Positions 23,473-34,867 of a stretch of 64,000 bases of DNA are shown one piece after another (within the stretch, counting starts at the first letter, position 1; the number at the start of each line of letters is the position of its first letter). Origin of the DNA: Aphelenchoides besseyi. Its lineage: Eukaryota > Nematoda > Chromadorea > Rhabditida > Aphelenchoididae. The DNA lies in assembly GCA_024699855.1 (NCBI GenBank), contig JAMPIQ010000003.1:4030001-4094000 (forward strand), read 5' to 3'. The translations under genes and the position numbers were made by a program. The notes under the pieces are model-generated. The model ran no database searches and was not told where the DNA came from. It saw only the letters and a list, made by a program, of their open reading frames with translations.

Positions 23473-24031
23473 AAAGTTTTTCTTCTGTACGTTAAACTGA
23501 ATCTCCGACGGCTGTTTGCATCCACAAACGATTGTGAACAGCGACTAATTGTACATTGACTCTCTTAATTGACAAGCCTTAAGAACGCCTTTTGGCCGTG
23601 AGAATGGTCAGTGAGCTACAACTCGGACTTCCAATCGTTCGACGGCGGACATCGCCGATTCAGGCGCAATATTGCATTGCCCATACGTCAATGACCACGT
23701 CTAGCGTTGTTTCGAACAACAGGATACAAGAGTTGTTCGACTTTTCAAGAATTATGACGGAGCATGTCTCGAAATGCGATTGGCGTTTCCATTTGTTGCA
23801 TGAAATTGTTTGTGCAACAAATTAGATTCACGGAAAGCTGTCCTCGAAACGTTGAATTTGAAATGAAATGGGGTGCAATGGTCCGAAATTAGTCACAAGG
23901 ACAACGACTGCGCGCGTCTTTCGATTGCATCCTTTGAGTTGCTTTTGGTATCAATGGACAAGGATTTAATGGGCTATCTTCTATGTTGACACCAATTGAA
24001 TGCGAACAGTTTAATTGACAAGTACTTAAGA

Positions 24032-26023
24032 CTACTCCAACTCGCGACCACAGATCTTCTGATCATTAGGATTAGGACAACATCTCACTACGGTGGTTAA
24101 AATTGACCAAACGAATCGATTTGTTTGTAATTTGCAAAGTGAACGGGCAAAATCGGCAGGTTCCGGCGATTTGGTTGCTCGTGGAGTTGCAGTCGGAAAC
24201 AAACCATTGGCATTCGCGAACGAACCAAACATGTGAGCCGCTAGAATGACTCGTTCATTCAACGGAACACACAAATACCATCTGTAAAGTCGTTACAAGC
24301 CGTTTAGCTACTCGCACATACGCGCATTGCCGTTGAGTAAACGGGTGTAGCAATGAAAGAATTGTATCGTCGAGCATTTGAATACGGAGCCAGTACGTTG
24401 ACAAGACCTTTGAAATGTTTGGTAAGATAAAAACCGTGAAATTCGGTCACATCTGCTGCGTCGTTTAGTGCTCGACGATTGGAACGGTAAGTGAAGTGGA
24501 TGCCTTCAAACCGACCAAGTATTCGAGTAGTGATCGATTGAAAGCTGCCATTTTATCGGGAAGAACCTGAAGTTGATCGTTGAACAAGAACTTTTATTTC
24601 GACTGACCTGAATCGCTGCATCACAAGGCATGATTGCTTGTGGGCATCCAGTTCGAACTAACTCGACAACGATTCGACAAATTTGACTGTCGTGTGTGTT
24701 CTCGCTCAAACCGAGCAGCTTTCCAAGCACCGGACACAAATAACGAGCCAATTCGGTGCGCGACAAAAACGGAAATCGTTCATCCATTTTTGGCACTATT
24801 CCAAGCACCGCATTTACAAGTTCATTCACGGCTTCATCTCCTGTCGTGTAGACCAATGAACGAGGTTCGAGTGCACCGCTCAAAAACTCGAGAATTCGTT
24901 CCAACACCGGCCAATGCCGTTCGTTTTGCAAACCCAACGTACAAACTTTGCAAATGCCAGTCCAGTAAAACCCATCTCTTGTTGCTGAAAATGTTTGTAA
25001 TCGCCGAATACTCCCTCAACTCCTGAGTTGCCAACCAATGGCGGCCCATTAATTCGTATGATTCGAGGATTATAGATTGGTTCAAATTGAGTTGGTGGTC
25101 GTATTAACACACGCCCCGATTGGCCATTAGTCGGATGTGAAGCGATGAGCAGTAGTGACTCGAATAAACGCATACGAACATCACAACCCCTAGTAAGCGA
25201 AGTCATTTCACGTAATGCAACTCCGGATGCGTGATTATGATCTTGAAGATCGTTTCGACCATCACCAAATCGAAAGCTGTCCATCGCTCATCCAACAGCT
25301 CGTTGATGCCGGCGGCCGCGACTTCGAGATTGTCGTTGTCAACCGGAAGTCAAGCAAATACCATAAAGCGAAAGAAATGTTACGATTGATTCCTCCGTTA
25401 AGTGTCGTGTTAACCACGGTCAGAACACATGAAAAAAATCATTCGAACCGTTCGGATTTATGGTTGTGGTTTTTGCAACTTCGAATAATACGTGAATCAA
25501 AAAGTACTAAAAGAACCTCGTAAAAGGTTATAATTGGTTGTATACCTGAATCTGTGGTTGCCGTTCATTCACCACAGTATTACAGATGGGCAGAATTACT
25601 TTTCGTAGCAGTGGAGCTTCATGTAGAACTCGATTTCTTTTCAGCGTATTTTCCATCACGTAAATCGCTTTTTCACGTTGCACCAACGAAACTCCATCGT
25701 AAAGATATTTGGGCAACAATCCATGCAGCTGCTGAATCCACTTGTCTTTGTCAGGTGTCAAAGCCTTAAAATCAATTTCAATGGTAAAACCAAAACAACT
25801 ACCAACCGCAACACGTCAATCGATTAATCGAAGAGCTGAGCTATCGGGACGATCAATCACACAATCTTCGATTACTCAAAGAACTCATCAGCTGAACCGT
25901 TGTATTCCCCACGATCGACTAGAGATTCAATCAACGACAATATGCTGTGTAGGACACTGCGAATAACTGCGGCCGTTTTTCACCGTCATCACCACACAAA
26001 ACAATCGCAGCTCGAAGCCGTTT
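24032..26023 (-). pseudogene. Tuberin-like HEAT region, copy 3, frameshifted
   Basis: Same segments as copies 1 and 2, but with two changes that break the reading. An inserted CG at about 24320 lies just before the donor after STAM and shifts the next exon (WYLCVPLNERV). Two extra T at about 25977 fall in the exon before SVLHSILSLIESL. Either this copy has decayed or the assembly has homopolymer errors. Confidence 0.55.
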
Positions 26024-26826
26024 GTTTAGACGAACTCAAGTAAACAACGTCAACGTTTTGTCTTGTTTAATTGAATGACAAGTGAAATAGCTAAACGCGA
26101 ACGTTTCTTACCAACTAGTCGACAAGTTGCGTGCATCACTTGTTTGACAACCTAAATAGCGGAGTTCATGCCGACCATCTCCACTCACTCAACACGAAAA
26201 AGCTTGAGGCGCAAACATGTTGTCTAACAGAAGCAGTCAGCAGAAATGCAAATGACGTCGAGTTGAAATGTGAAGTCGACCGTGAAAGATCTGCGCCTTT
26301 GCGGATCGAATTTGGGTTGTTGTTTGTGTCCATGGGTACAAATCAACACGCTGATAGCTACGTATCAGCAGTTGATAGTCACAAAGAAAGTTGACAAGCC
26401 GGTGAACGAGAATTGCTCTCCAACAGCGCTGCTGAGAAACAAAATTGCGAGATACAAGTCGTGCATCTGGTTCGTCAACTCGAGTGACTTGAAGCACATC
26501 ACGAACTATCAAGTCCAACAAGAAGCACGTTCGTCGATGAAAATCCACGCTCCAGATGTTGCAATCGTTGCGCTCTCGCTCCCCCACTTGACTTTCACTC
26601 CTGCGATTTGGAACACGAACCGCTCAACAAAAAGAGTTGAACGAAAGCGTCAATCAAATGGTCTAATGAACAGAAAAACAACAAAAAATTTATTTAACAT
26701 TGTGAAAAAAACAACGAAAAAATTAAATAGTTAACAAAAACTGAAGATATTTCAATGACGATCGAAATACTTGAAGACATCGAAATAACCAAAGGTTACA
26801 AAAGGGACAAGAAACACAGTGACCAA
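26024..26826. other. Unresolved stretch upstream of the tuberin-like gene, copy 3
   Basis: Same as 8046-8844, with extra A bases near 26677 and 26707. Confidence 0.4.
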
Positions 26827-28641
26827 TTAGTAGACTTGTTTTGGATCATTGACCACGACAACAATCTTCTTGCACAAAAGCTCTTGATAACGTCGACAGA
26901 TGTAGTAGGCAACGAAGGCGACGATAATCATGAAACCGAAGACAACCAAATAAGTTGTGATCATGTTCTCGGCAAACCAGTCGCCCATTCGATTCAGGAA
27001 CGTGAACTCTTGAAGTTTGAGATGTCCAATTCGTCCGGCAGCAATGTAGCTCGTCTCAGCGTCGATGGCTTCTTCTTCGATTTCCGTCAAATGAACTTTT
27101 TCCTGAAACTGCAATCTTATTTTATCCCCAGAGTTCTGAAACTTACCATTGGTTGAAAGACTTGGTGAACGACTCCTGATCCGGGAATCTCCTTGGTGCC
27201 AATCGCGATCTTCGAATGCGGAGGAGTTGAGAGGTAGAAGACTCCGCCTTTCGGGACATCATATTTGTATGTTCCGGTATCGTTGCGAATTTGATAAGTC
27301 TGAATGTTACTATTTCTTATGAATAGATTGTTGATGAGCATACTTTCACAGTGGTTGCAATGTAAGTACTGTGAACGAGTGGTTTTGTCAAAACGAACGA
27401 GGATTTAACGTCTTTTACGACAACCGCACATCCGCCTAAAGTTCCTGGATTGCACAAAGATGCCGAGTGAACTTGATCTCGTCCACAGATCGTTGCGTTA
27501 AGAAGGTCCTAAACTCGTGTCATTACTTTGTTCTTCTGTTTCTTTCAACAAACCATTTTCGTGCAGCGATCGCGATCAACTGCCAACCATCCCTTGTGAG
27601 TGTGAATCCAAAACGGTTTCATGTTGAATTCCAAGAAATAAGTTTGCGTTGGTGAGAACTGACCGCCCGGATGAACCTACAAACAAGAACGTGAATGCTA
27701 ATATTGTTTCGGCTATCAAAAAACTTACACTGTAAAGTGGATACTCGGTTGCAGTACTTCGAATATGTACGATGCCTTGGATTTCGAGAAGATTGCCCAT
27801 TTGAGGAATTCTGCGCATCAAGTTCATGATCTCAACGTCCACAATTCGACCACTTCCAACATGAATGCTTGCGGCCTAAAAATAAGTCTAAGTTCTATTA
27901 AACGACAATAAAGCTACTTTGGCGACATCATCGTCGTTGAGAACCAAAGGTTGACGAAAACGATCAAGGATGACGTTCAGCTTTTGAGTGTACTCACGAA
28001 TTCGAGCATCGGTGAAAAGACGAAGATTGAATTCTAACGATCGCCTAAAGGTTATTATAAACTTGTGTACTGCAATTTCGGACTTGCAGCAATGTGTCTT
28101 CACGAAATTGTTCTCGAAGCTCCTGAAGACGAGATTGAGCTAAGGCATTGCCAACAGCCGCACCAAGCAAACCGCTTCCGAAGCCAACGGCGCCGGAGAC
28201 AATGATGACTATCAAAGGAAGAGCTCGTTTCTGACGACCTGAAAGAAGCAATTTAAAAACCCTGTTAGTATAGTCAGAACTTACTCTCGGATATAGCAAT
28301 CGTTGGAGGAAGCTGCGCTTGAAGAGATTGGACGATTCGTTGATTACTTTCTTCGATCCAAAGGTCGATTAGTTTGTAGACGTGATGCGAGTTTTGAAGA
28401 ACGCTAGGAACTTGAACGATTGAGCTATTGAGTGCACGAAATTCCCAAACGACACTGAGAGCTTGATAGTGAGTTTCATCGTCAAAACTTAAAGTCTAAA
28501 TATTTCAATTGAAATCGTTCTTACAACTCACATGAAACTTCCGATTGTTTCATGATGCGCAATCGGTTTGTCGTCAATCAAATGGCTGACCCCACTCGTA
28601 GAAACCAACGCCATCAAGATGGCGATGGCGAGAAAATTCAT
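26827..28641 (-). CDS. Type I membrane protein with envelope-fusion-like layout, complete copy
   Basis: Reads from ATG 28641 (signal peptide MNFLAIAILMALVSTSG) over several short introns to the stop at 26827. Domains in order: signal peptide; an N-terminal part of about 110 residues; a basic KR site; immediately after it a glycine- and alanine-rich hydrophobic segment (28140-28240); a helical heptad-like segment (LQELREQFREDTLLQ); a middle region; a cysteine-bearing region (27380-27470); then a juxtamembrane region, one transmembrane helix and a short basic tail. This order is typical of class I viral or retroelement envelope fusion proteins. I do not recognise a specific family. The presence of spliceosomal introns points to a host gene, perhaps a captured envelope, and not a young element. 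I see no reverse transcriptase, gag or LTR nearby. It could instead be a host membrane protein with a chance resemblance. Confidence 0.5.
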
Positions 28642-29969
28642 CCTGAAATTCGAATTGTAACATCTTGATTGTTGAAACGACAATCAAAACGTAATGTACA
28701 AGTTGTCATATGACTGGTGGATTTGGAAACGAATTAAACTGTTTGGGGACCACGATAACAAATGTGAAACAATGCGCACAAAGAAGACACGTGAGCAATC
28801 ATTTCGATGGAGCATACGATTTTGGTTGAAAGATCGCAATAACAGAGATAGATAGAGGTAACGATATAAACAAAAGACGGCAGTTTAAGTGAAAAAGCTC
28901 GAAACGAAAGTTTGAGTGGTTGCAATGGACGAGACTTAGATTCTCGACTCAAAACTTCGCGTTTCTACAAGCTTCCTTCCCTTAGCTAAGTGGATATGAA
29001 TTTGGAACCATGCAAGTAACTTGTTGGTAAACAATTACGAAATTGCATGCAAATTACGGTCAGGCGCAACGACAGGCGTTGAAATACACGACAGAAAAGC
29101 ACGAACTGAAGGCGCTAACTGTGCTCGAACGCTGAGAAAGGAGTGTGTTTATGCTAAGGCGGACGAAAAGCTGAGAACTTTACAACGAACATAAGGGCCG
29201 ATTTCATTGTTCCGATTGGTGCTGCCGAGTTGAGAAATCACAACACTCTTTCGAAGCAGACAGTCCATTCTAAGCGTGTTGATTTGTTGAGTCTATAGCA
29301 AATTTTGGTTCTTCGAAACTCCGCCTTGTTGAGTCTTAGAACGATTCGTTGATGATTAGGTCGATTGAGATTTCTGGAATCATCTTTACGGATAGCGGTA
29401 AATTTAAAAGCAACAATAAGATGAGATTTATGCTCATCAGTTGACTCTTTGTGGTCAAAAGATTCTATTATCGAATATTTGTGATGATTCAACTAAGATT
29501 GAGGATTTGAATTCCTTAATCATACTCGACATGATTCCTTTGACATCTTTGTTTTGTAGTCGATAGACGCGTTCGCTTCATTGTTTAGACTCCAAATTTG
29601 CTATTGTGAATCTGGAATGTCGACTTTATATCGGTTAATGAAACAAAACTCATTTATATCCTTCTATGTTGTTAAGCAAAAGTGCCATGTTCTGATAGTT
29701 AAAACAATCGATTGGCGTGAATGGTACTAAGAGCGAGCTCATAACAAGATGTTGTTTTTGTTGTTCATCGATGGTCACACAAAGAGCGCGCATTGATTTT
29801 ATGCCAAATGTTGTTAGCCATTTGAGAGGAATTCTAAATTGTTTGGAAACAGTGAGGCCATTAGGTCATATGCACGACCGATTCGTTTCCTTAATGCGAT
29901 TCGCAGTTCTTTTGCTTTTCGATTTCTTTCGTGTGCTGCCATTTGAGTATTTTGCTTGTTTTTCAGGAC
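28642..29969. other. 1.3 kb without a supported gene
   Basis: Upstream region of both divergent neighbours (membrane protein to the left, four-helix protein to the right). A minus-strand frame at 29238-29492 is open for 84 codons but resembles nothing I know. The last 20 bases (ttgcttgtttttcag) look like a splice or trans-splice acceptor just before the next start codon. Confidence 0.5.
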
Positions 29970-31575
29970 ATGGTTCTTCGACAGCGCTGTTCGCGCGGTC
30001 TCTTGGGCCTAATCGCCTTAATCTCCATGATTGGAGTTGTACTTCAATTGCTCAACTACGATCAACAAACTTCGCCGAAAAAGGGACACTATTATGTTGT
30101 TGTTCTTTTAGGTAATGATCGAAGTTGAACGAACCTAATCGTTTTCTTTATTTCAGCCCTGATTGTGTCCAGTTTCTGTGGTGTCATCGGAATGTTTCAG
30201 AAGTCCGATCGTGCTCGTTGCATTTTCAGCATCTTCTCGTTGGTTGCTCCGTTTGTTTTGGGTTGGAGTTTGTGGGAAACGCGCAAACTCAGCAAAAACT
30301 CGGGTGTCAGTACGGCCAATGGTTCGTGAAGACGTCGAGAAGAAAACAATTCGACAACACTTTCAGTTTTTATTGTTCTTTTCTTGACGTCGATTGGAGC
30401 TCTGAACGTCGCGTTGACTGTCCAGTGCGGAAAAAAGCCGAAAACTAAAAGTAAACAGTTGGTTTAACAAATAAATTGGTTGCACATTTTAGATCGTCGA
30501 TTGAAATCCCAAAAGCCGGAAGTGATCGTAAAAACCAAAGACGATAACGGAAACATGATTGAACTTGACGAGATCAAATCCCATTACATCTCAACGTCCA
30601 ACAAACACGATCACGATCAGAAAAGCAACTGCACTGATTACGATTATTCGAATTCCAGTGGCAATCAGCGTAAACTTAATGTCTTTGTGGCTGCGAGTAA
30701 TCGAATGTTTTCAGGACTTTCAAGCATCATTTCCACAACCACTCTTCCCGTTTCACGTTGTCAGAATTTTGCAGATCGTCGTCAGTGCGAAGATGTTGAG
30801 CGAAATATGCACGAGACAATGGACGGATTGCGTCAAATTGCCACTGAATCCGAAAATGATGGAAACGATACGCGTCGTAGCTGTCCGACTTACCATTACA
30901 CGAATACGACTAATGGATCGAACTACTCGGGTATTTCACACGCCGATCCCCAACCACGTGCCAACTCAACCGCTGCAGTCATGCAATCGGCAATGTATCC
31001 ACACGTCAACGGTCATTAGTAAGGAAAACGGGAAATTGACGACTTCAAATCTCTTGTTTTCAGTCAAAACTTTATTTCCACAAACATGTCAATGACGCCG
31101 TCGATGGCAGAATCTCCGATGCCGCCGATGCTTGATCCCTCTTCATTGAGCGCATTGAACACTGCTTATGGAATTAAGTTACCGAACTTCTCTGTTCCAC
31201 ACTCAATGGTTTGTTGAATGATCAAACATACGAAATAGAAGTTGATCCTAGTGTGATCGTACGTTGACTCCGAATTTCTCTGCTGAGGCAAAGTCTGTGA
31301 GTCCGATGATGTCCGGAAACGTCGGTGTTTTCCGTCAACCGTTTCCCATTCGTGCCGGTGATTTGTTTTATCCACAAACCACGCAAAAATACGTTCAACC
31401 ACCGCACGGACATCCATCGATTCATTCGCATATTCAAATGGTTCGTTTGTACTTGAAATCAACTGGAACAGCTTTTCAGAATCAACAATCAGCTTCGCAC
31501 AATCTTCCGCCAAACGTTGGAATGACCACAAGCGCCTTCTCGCCCGTGATGAGCGACAAGATGGAAGTCGATTAA
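29970..31575 (+). CDS. Four-transmembrane protein with long polar tail
   Basis: The start is ATG 29970, two bases after an acceptor-like tttttcag. Four hydrophobic helices are spread over the first exons: LLGLIALISMIGVVLQLL, YYVVVLLALIVSSFCGVIGM, IFSIFSLVAPFVLGWSLW and FIVLFLTSIGALNVALTV. They match a tetraspan or claudin/MARVEL-like layout, but the claudin W-GLW-C-C pattern is not clear. A long cytoplasmic tail follows, rich in Asn, Ser, Thr, Met and Pro (30480-31575), reading AMYPHVNGH, then SMAESPMPPMLDPSSLSALN and ending SDKMEVD. The tail frame is confirmed by an in-phase junction at about 31014-31064. The product is about 420 residues. I do not recognise the family. Confidence 0.65.
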
Positions 31576-31740
31576 TGACCATGAGACTGTTTCCTCTGTT
31601 GATGAACTTTTCAACCTCTCAATTAGCAGCTTTAGCTCTGTTGCTTTTGTTAATTAGATTTCTTTGAACTATCATCGTATGTTTGAAGACTTCTATTGTT
31701 AACTTTTAATTGTTGTTTTTATTTTTGCAACTTTATTGGT

Positions 31741-31746
31741 AATAAA
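31741..31746 (+). promoter_or_regulatory. Polyadenylation signal AATAAA
   Basis: AATAAA about 165 bases past the stop of the four-helix membrane protein, preceded by T-rich sequence. Confidence 0.5.
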
Positions 31747-31759
31747 CATTTTTGGTTGT

Positions 31760-32170
31760 ATTCCACGGTCAACAAAAGTTTCTGCCGACACTTAACAGCG
31801 TTGGGTCCTACGAATCTGTGGTATCAACAACTGGGCTATGAATAACTGAAGACAACTACTCGAAGTACTTGAGGAGCTTCATTTAAATAACAATTCGATT
31901 CAAGGATGTTCCTCAAAAATTGGTGTTCGAATCTGCATCCGAGCGAATTCTCTGCAACCTTTTGGGCGCAGTTCTTTTGGCTCGCTAACGCCGCCATTCA
32001 CTGACTCCCTATTCGAAGCCGAGCGCACATTTTCTCGGTTTCATTCTTTATTTTCACATTTTCAAGACACTTATTTTCTGAAAACGTACAACCGCGAACA
32101 TTTTTGTCGTCAGATCACTAACCGATTTATTTCAGCTCGCTTCTTCGATTTGAGACCACTTCGACTCAAC
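31760..32170 (+). other. Intergenic and 5' region of SNU13
   Basis: No supported gene. A T-rich acceptor (ttatttcag, ending about 32134) lies just upstream of the SNU13 start and may be a 5' UTR intron or trans-splice acceptor. Confidence 0.5.
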
Positions 32171-32594
32171 ATGACTGAAGACAATCCCAAAGCAAATCCG
32201 ATGGCAAATCCGCAATTGTCACAGAAGATTCTCGACCTGGTTCAACAAGCAATGAACTACAAACAACTGAAGAAGGGAGCTAACGAAGCGACCAAGACGT
32301 TGAATCGTGGAATCTCCGAGGTAAATCTTACGCTTTCAATTTTGATGTTACGACTTTCTTTAGATTGTTGTTATGGCGGCCGATGCCGAACCGTTGGAGA
32401 TCATTCTTCATTTGCCGTTGTTATGCGAAGACAAGAACGTTCCGTATGTTTTTGTCAAGAGCAAAGCCGCGTTGGGACGTGCGTGTGGTGTGTCGAGAGC
32501 CGTTGTTGCGGCTTCGATAACCCAAAACGAAGGCTCTCAACTCAAATCTCAAATTCAAACGGTAAAAGAAGAAGTGGAAAAGCTTTTGATTTGA
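32171..32594 (+). CDS. SNU13: U4/U6.U5 snRNP and box C/D snoRNP protein SNU13 (NHP2L1, 15.5K)
   Basis: Binds kink-turns in U4 snRNA and box C/D snoRNAs, so it acts in splicing and rRNA methylation in the nucleus and nucleolus. ATG 32171; one canonical intron at 32321-32363 (43 nt); TGA 32592. The protein of 126 residues is nearly colinear with human NHP2L1. It has a short N-terminal tail, then [20 protein letters not shown] (RNA-binding face), [57 protein letters not shown] and a lysine-rich end. All landmark L7Ae/Nhp2 residues are present. Together with the unusual intron ends in this window, it is a good anchor for RNA work. It converges with a PLGRKT-like gene. Confidence 0.97.
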
Positions 32595-32673
32595 ACGTTC
32601 CCAATTGGGTTTACGGCAAACTTTTGTTGTTTCTCGTTTGTTATTCACTGTTGTTGTTGTTTTTTATATTTTC

Positions 32674-32679
32674 AATAAA
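32674..32679 (+). promoter_or_regulatory. Polyadenylation signal AATAAA of SNU13
   Basis: AATAAA 80 bases past the SNU13 stop codon, only 55 bases before the stop of the convergent PLGRKT-like gene. Confidence 0.65.
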
Positions 32680-32733
32680 GTATTTGAATTAATAGTTTCA
32701 ATAGTCGTTTTATTGTGCACATCTCCAAACAAT

Positions 32734-33271
32734 CTACGATTTAATCAACGAGACTTCGTCTTTGCATTGCCAACGTTTTCTTCGTTCGTCCAATTCGGTC
32801 AAAGTGATTGGACCGCCGATTAAACGAAGGTTATTTAGACCGCTAAGACGATCATTTTTGAGCACATCTTCGGCGGTTTTACGAATAGTGTCCGCATATT
32901 CCTGAGTTGTTTGATCGGCATGAAATCCAATTGCCATGAACATCGGAATCAACGGTACAAGAATCATTTTGTTCTGCGCTTTTGCACTGTAAAACACAAT
33001 GCACGATCCAATAGTTGTTGCTGCGAAAAACTCCCAAAGCAAAAGGTTCTTTCGCGTTGCCAACTGAAATTGAAATCAGAATGTCAAGTTCTCACCTTCG
33101 GTTACCTTTAGAGCTTCTCGTTCTGACACAGCATCCGCTGCAATCACGATTTGACGTTGCAGCTGAAATTCGTTGTTAGAAAGCTTTGAATCGTAAAGTC
33201 CAACTCACTTGTTTCTCGTACAGTCGTTCAATTTCCGAGACGTCGACACTACGAGAAAATAAACCGCCCAT
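32734..33271 (-). CDS. PLGRKT: PLGRKT-like mitochondrial/plasma-membrane protein 1
   Basis: ATG 33271 (MGGLFSRSVDVSEIERLYEK) to stop 32734, with two short introns. The layout matches the plasminogen receptor (KT) family (DUF2368): an N-terminal MG(G/F).FS motif, a charged helix (LQRQIVIAADAVSEREALKV), two hydrophobic helices (LLLWEFFAATTIGSCIVFY and MILVPLIPMFMAIGF), then a charged C-terminal part (YADTIRKTAEDVLKNDRLSG...PITLTELDERR). The human protein has the same order and a similar ITFESIEKARK end. It lacks the C-terminal lysine needed for plasminogen binding in mammals (it ends IKS), so that role should not be inferred. Confidence 0.75.
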
Positions 33272-33388
33272 TTCTAAACACAAATTCAATGGCATTCCAT
33301 TTCGTTCTTGAAATAATCATTGAACGACCAACAAATTGGGAAGAGACATCAAACGAACAATAATGTTTATTGGCTTAAATAACGACAG

Positions 33389-33909
33389 CTAATCGAGAAT
33401 CTCGGGTGAACTAATGATTTCCGTAATTCGGGCGTCTATCTCTTTTATGCTCACGGATTTCAACGACAATTTCTGCCGGGTATCTTGAAGAATCGCTTCG
33501 GCCTCGGCTAAATTAAAACTATTATCATAAGAACAGAATTCGAAACAAACATAGAATGATGTTCATCTTGTTACCAACGGCTTGATGAGCTTCATATCCG
33601 ATGTAACTGGCAATCGGAATTGAGGGCAATGAATAGAAAAAGTTTTTGTGATAGAAAGCCGCAGCCAAACTCATTCCGATCGTTAGAACGCCCGTTGCTG
33701 CTGCCCATTGAAAACGTTCACGTGCCTCAGCAATCTAAAATTAGTTGATAAACAAAAATACCAAACTTTTAACTCAACTTATACGCATTTTTCCGTTCGA
33801 CAATCGCTTCTTTTAACGCCAACTCTCGTTCGATTCGTGTTTGTTCCAATCGTCGAACAATATCTTCAACTTCTGCATTCGAAGTTCCACCAAACCAACC
33901 GCCAAACAT
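33389..33909 (-). CDS. PLGRKT: PLGRKT-like protein 2 (neighbouring paralogue)
   Basis: ATG 33909 (MFGGWFGGTSNAEVEDIVRR) to TAG 33389, in the same order and orientation as its neighbour 118 bases away. A charged N-terminal helix (RIERELALKEAIVERKNAY) is followed by two hydrophobic helices (WAAATGVLTIGMSLAAAFY and SLPSIPIASYIGYEAHQAVG) and the tail KSVSIKEIDARITEIISSPE. Similarity to the first copy is in the layout more than in residues, so the duplication is old. Short introns lie at about 33738-33780 and 33505-33555. Confidence 0.68.
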
Positions 33910-34867
33910 ACCGAATCGTTAACTCAAAGTATCCAAAAGTTCTCTAAAATATCTTCAAGAAATTAACTTGTTACCGCGAAGTTTTGCTATCGAATTTTCG
34001 TTTCTCAATCCAGAACTGATAAGTGACTTTACAAGGAATTCAGTTCATCTTTTATTCTTTCAACTTCTACAACTTTCAAAACGTGAAAAGAAGTCGATTT
34101 ACCCTTGATAGTAAAACAAGGTCTACAAAATAAAATAGCTCCGGCTATTTTTACGCTAAAGAGAAAATAGAAAACCGACGTTTGATAGTTCGGAATTGAA
34201 TGAGCCAAAAATTAGGAAGTTGGATACAGTCGTATTTGCAGAAAAAAACATCTATGCAACGTAAATGCCCAAAATACGATATTTTAAGGTTCGATCATGA
34301 GATCTCTAGGGACATTCAGAAACAGTAATCAAAACATTTTTACTTGAATCAATTTCAAGAAGACTGATGAGTAAAGAATCCTAATTGTACATTCACTTTG
34401 CTTAGGAGAATACTTGAAAATGTGCAGATGAGGTATCTCAATGGAGTTGGTCACGAATGTGTTGACCAACGCCAAGAAATTCTAAGACGATCATTTGAAA
34501 AAGTTTGCAATCAGCTGCACGATACGACGGTGGTAAGAAACACCGTCGGGTATTTTTTGGTCACTTGACAGCCACTGATCGCCGCTTCAAATTTACAACC
34601 CAAATTGCTAGTGTTTCACAACTCGACCGTCTTTTTATCGACTCGATGGTCGCAATCATAAATTGTGACAACAATGCCACTAACCAACAGTCGTTCCTTG
34701 GGGACATTTTGGGTTGCAAACGTCTATTTAGAATTCAAGCTGAAAATACCTCGAGGTCCCAATTAATTTGATTATATGAAGTGATGCGTGTCAACTGACA
34801 GATCGGAAGCTACATATAAACCACATCCATCAGTGTCGAGAGCAAGTCGTTTTGAAGTTTAGTCAAC
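33910..34867. other. Intergenic region, no supported gene
   Basis: AT-rich. One plus-strand frame (34505-34771) is open for 88 codons without recognisable content. It holds the upstream regions of the divergent PLGRKT-like and bHLH genes. Confidence 0.5.

Larger units (their letters stand above)
18503..27496. repeat. Tandem segmental duplication, unit 3 (8994 bp)
   Basis: Nearly identical to unit 2. Past 27496 the unique sequence continues into the complete membrane-protein gene, so this unit carries the ancestral right-hand context. It has several small indels not seen in units 1 and 2: 22610 (+2 A), 23228 (-3), 24320 (CG), 25438 (+1 A), 25977 (+2 T) and 26677/26707 (+A). Confidence 0.92.

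Noticed and set aside
26827..28641. Reading the envelope-like gene as an active retroelement
   Set aside because: There is no reverse transcriptase, integrase, gag or LTR in the surrounding 10 kb, and the gene has introns.
30559..31095. Second long frame overlapping the tail of the four-helix protein
   Set aside because: It overlaps the frame that joins in phase at both its introns. Treated as a shadow frame.
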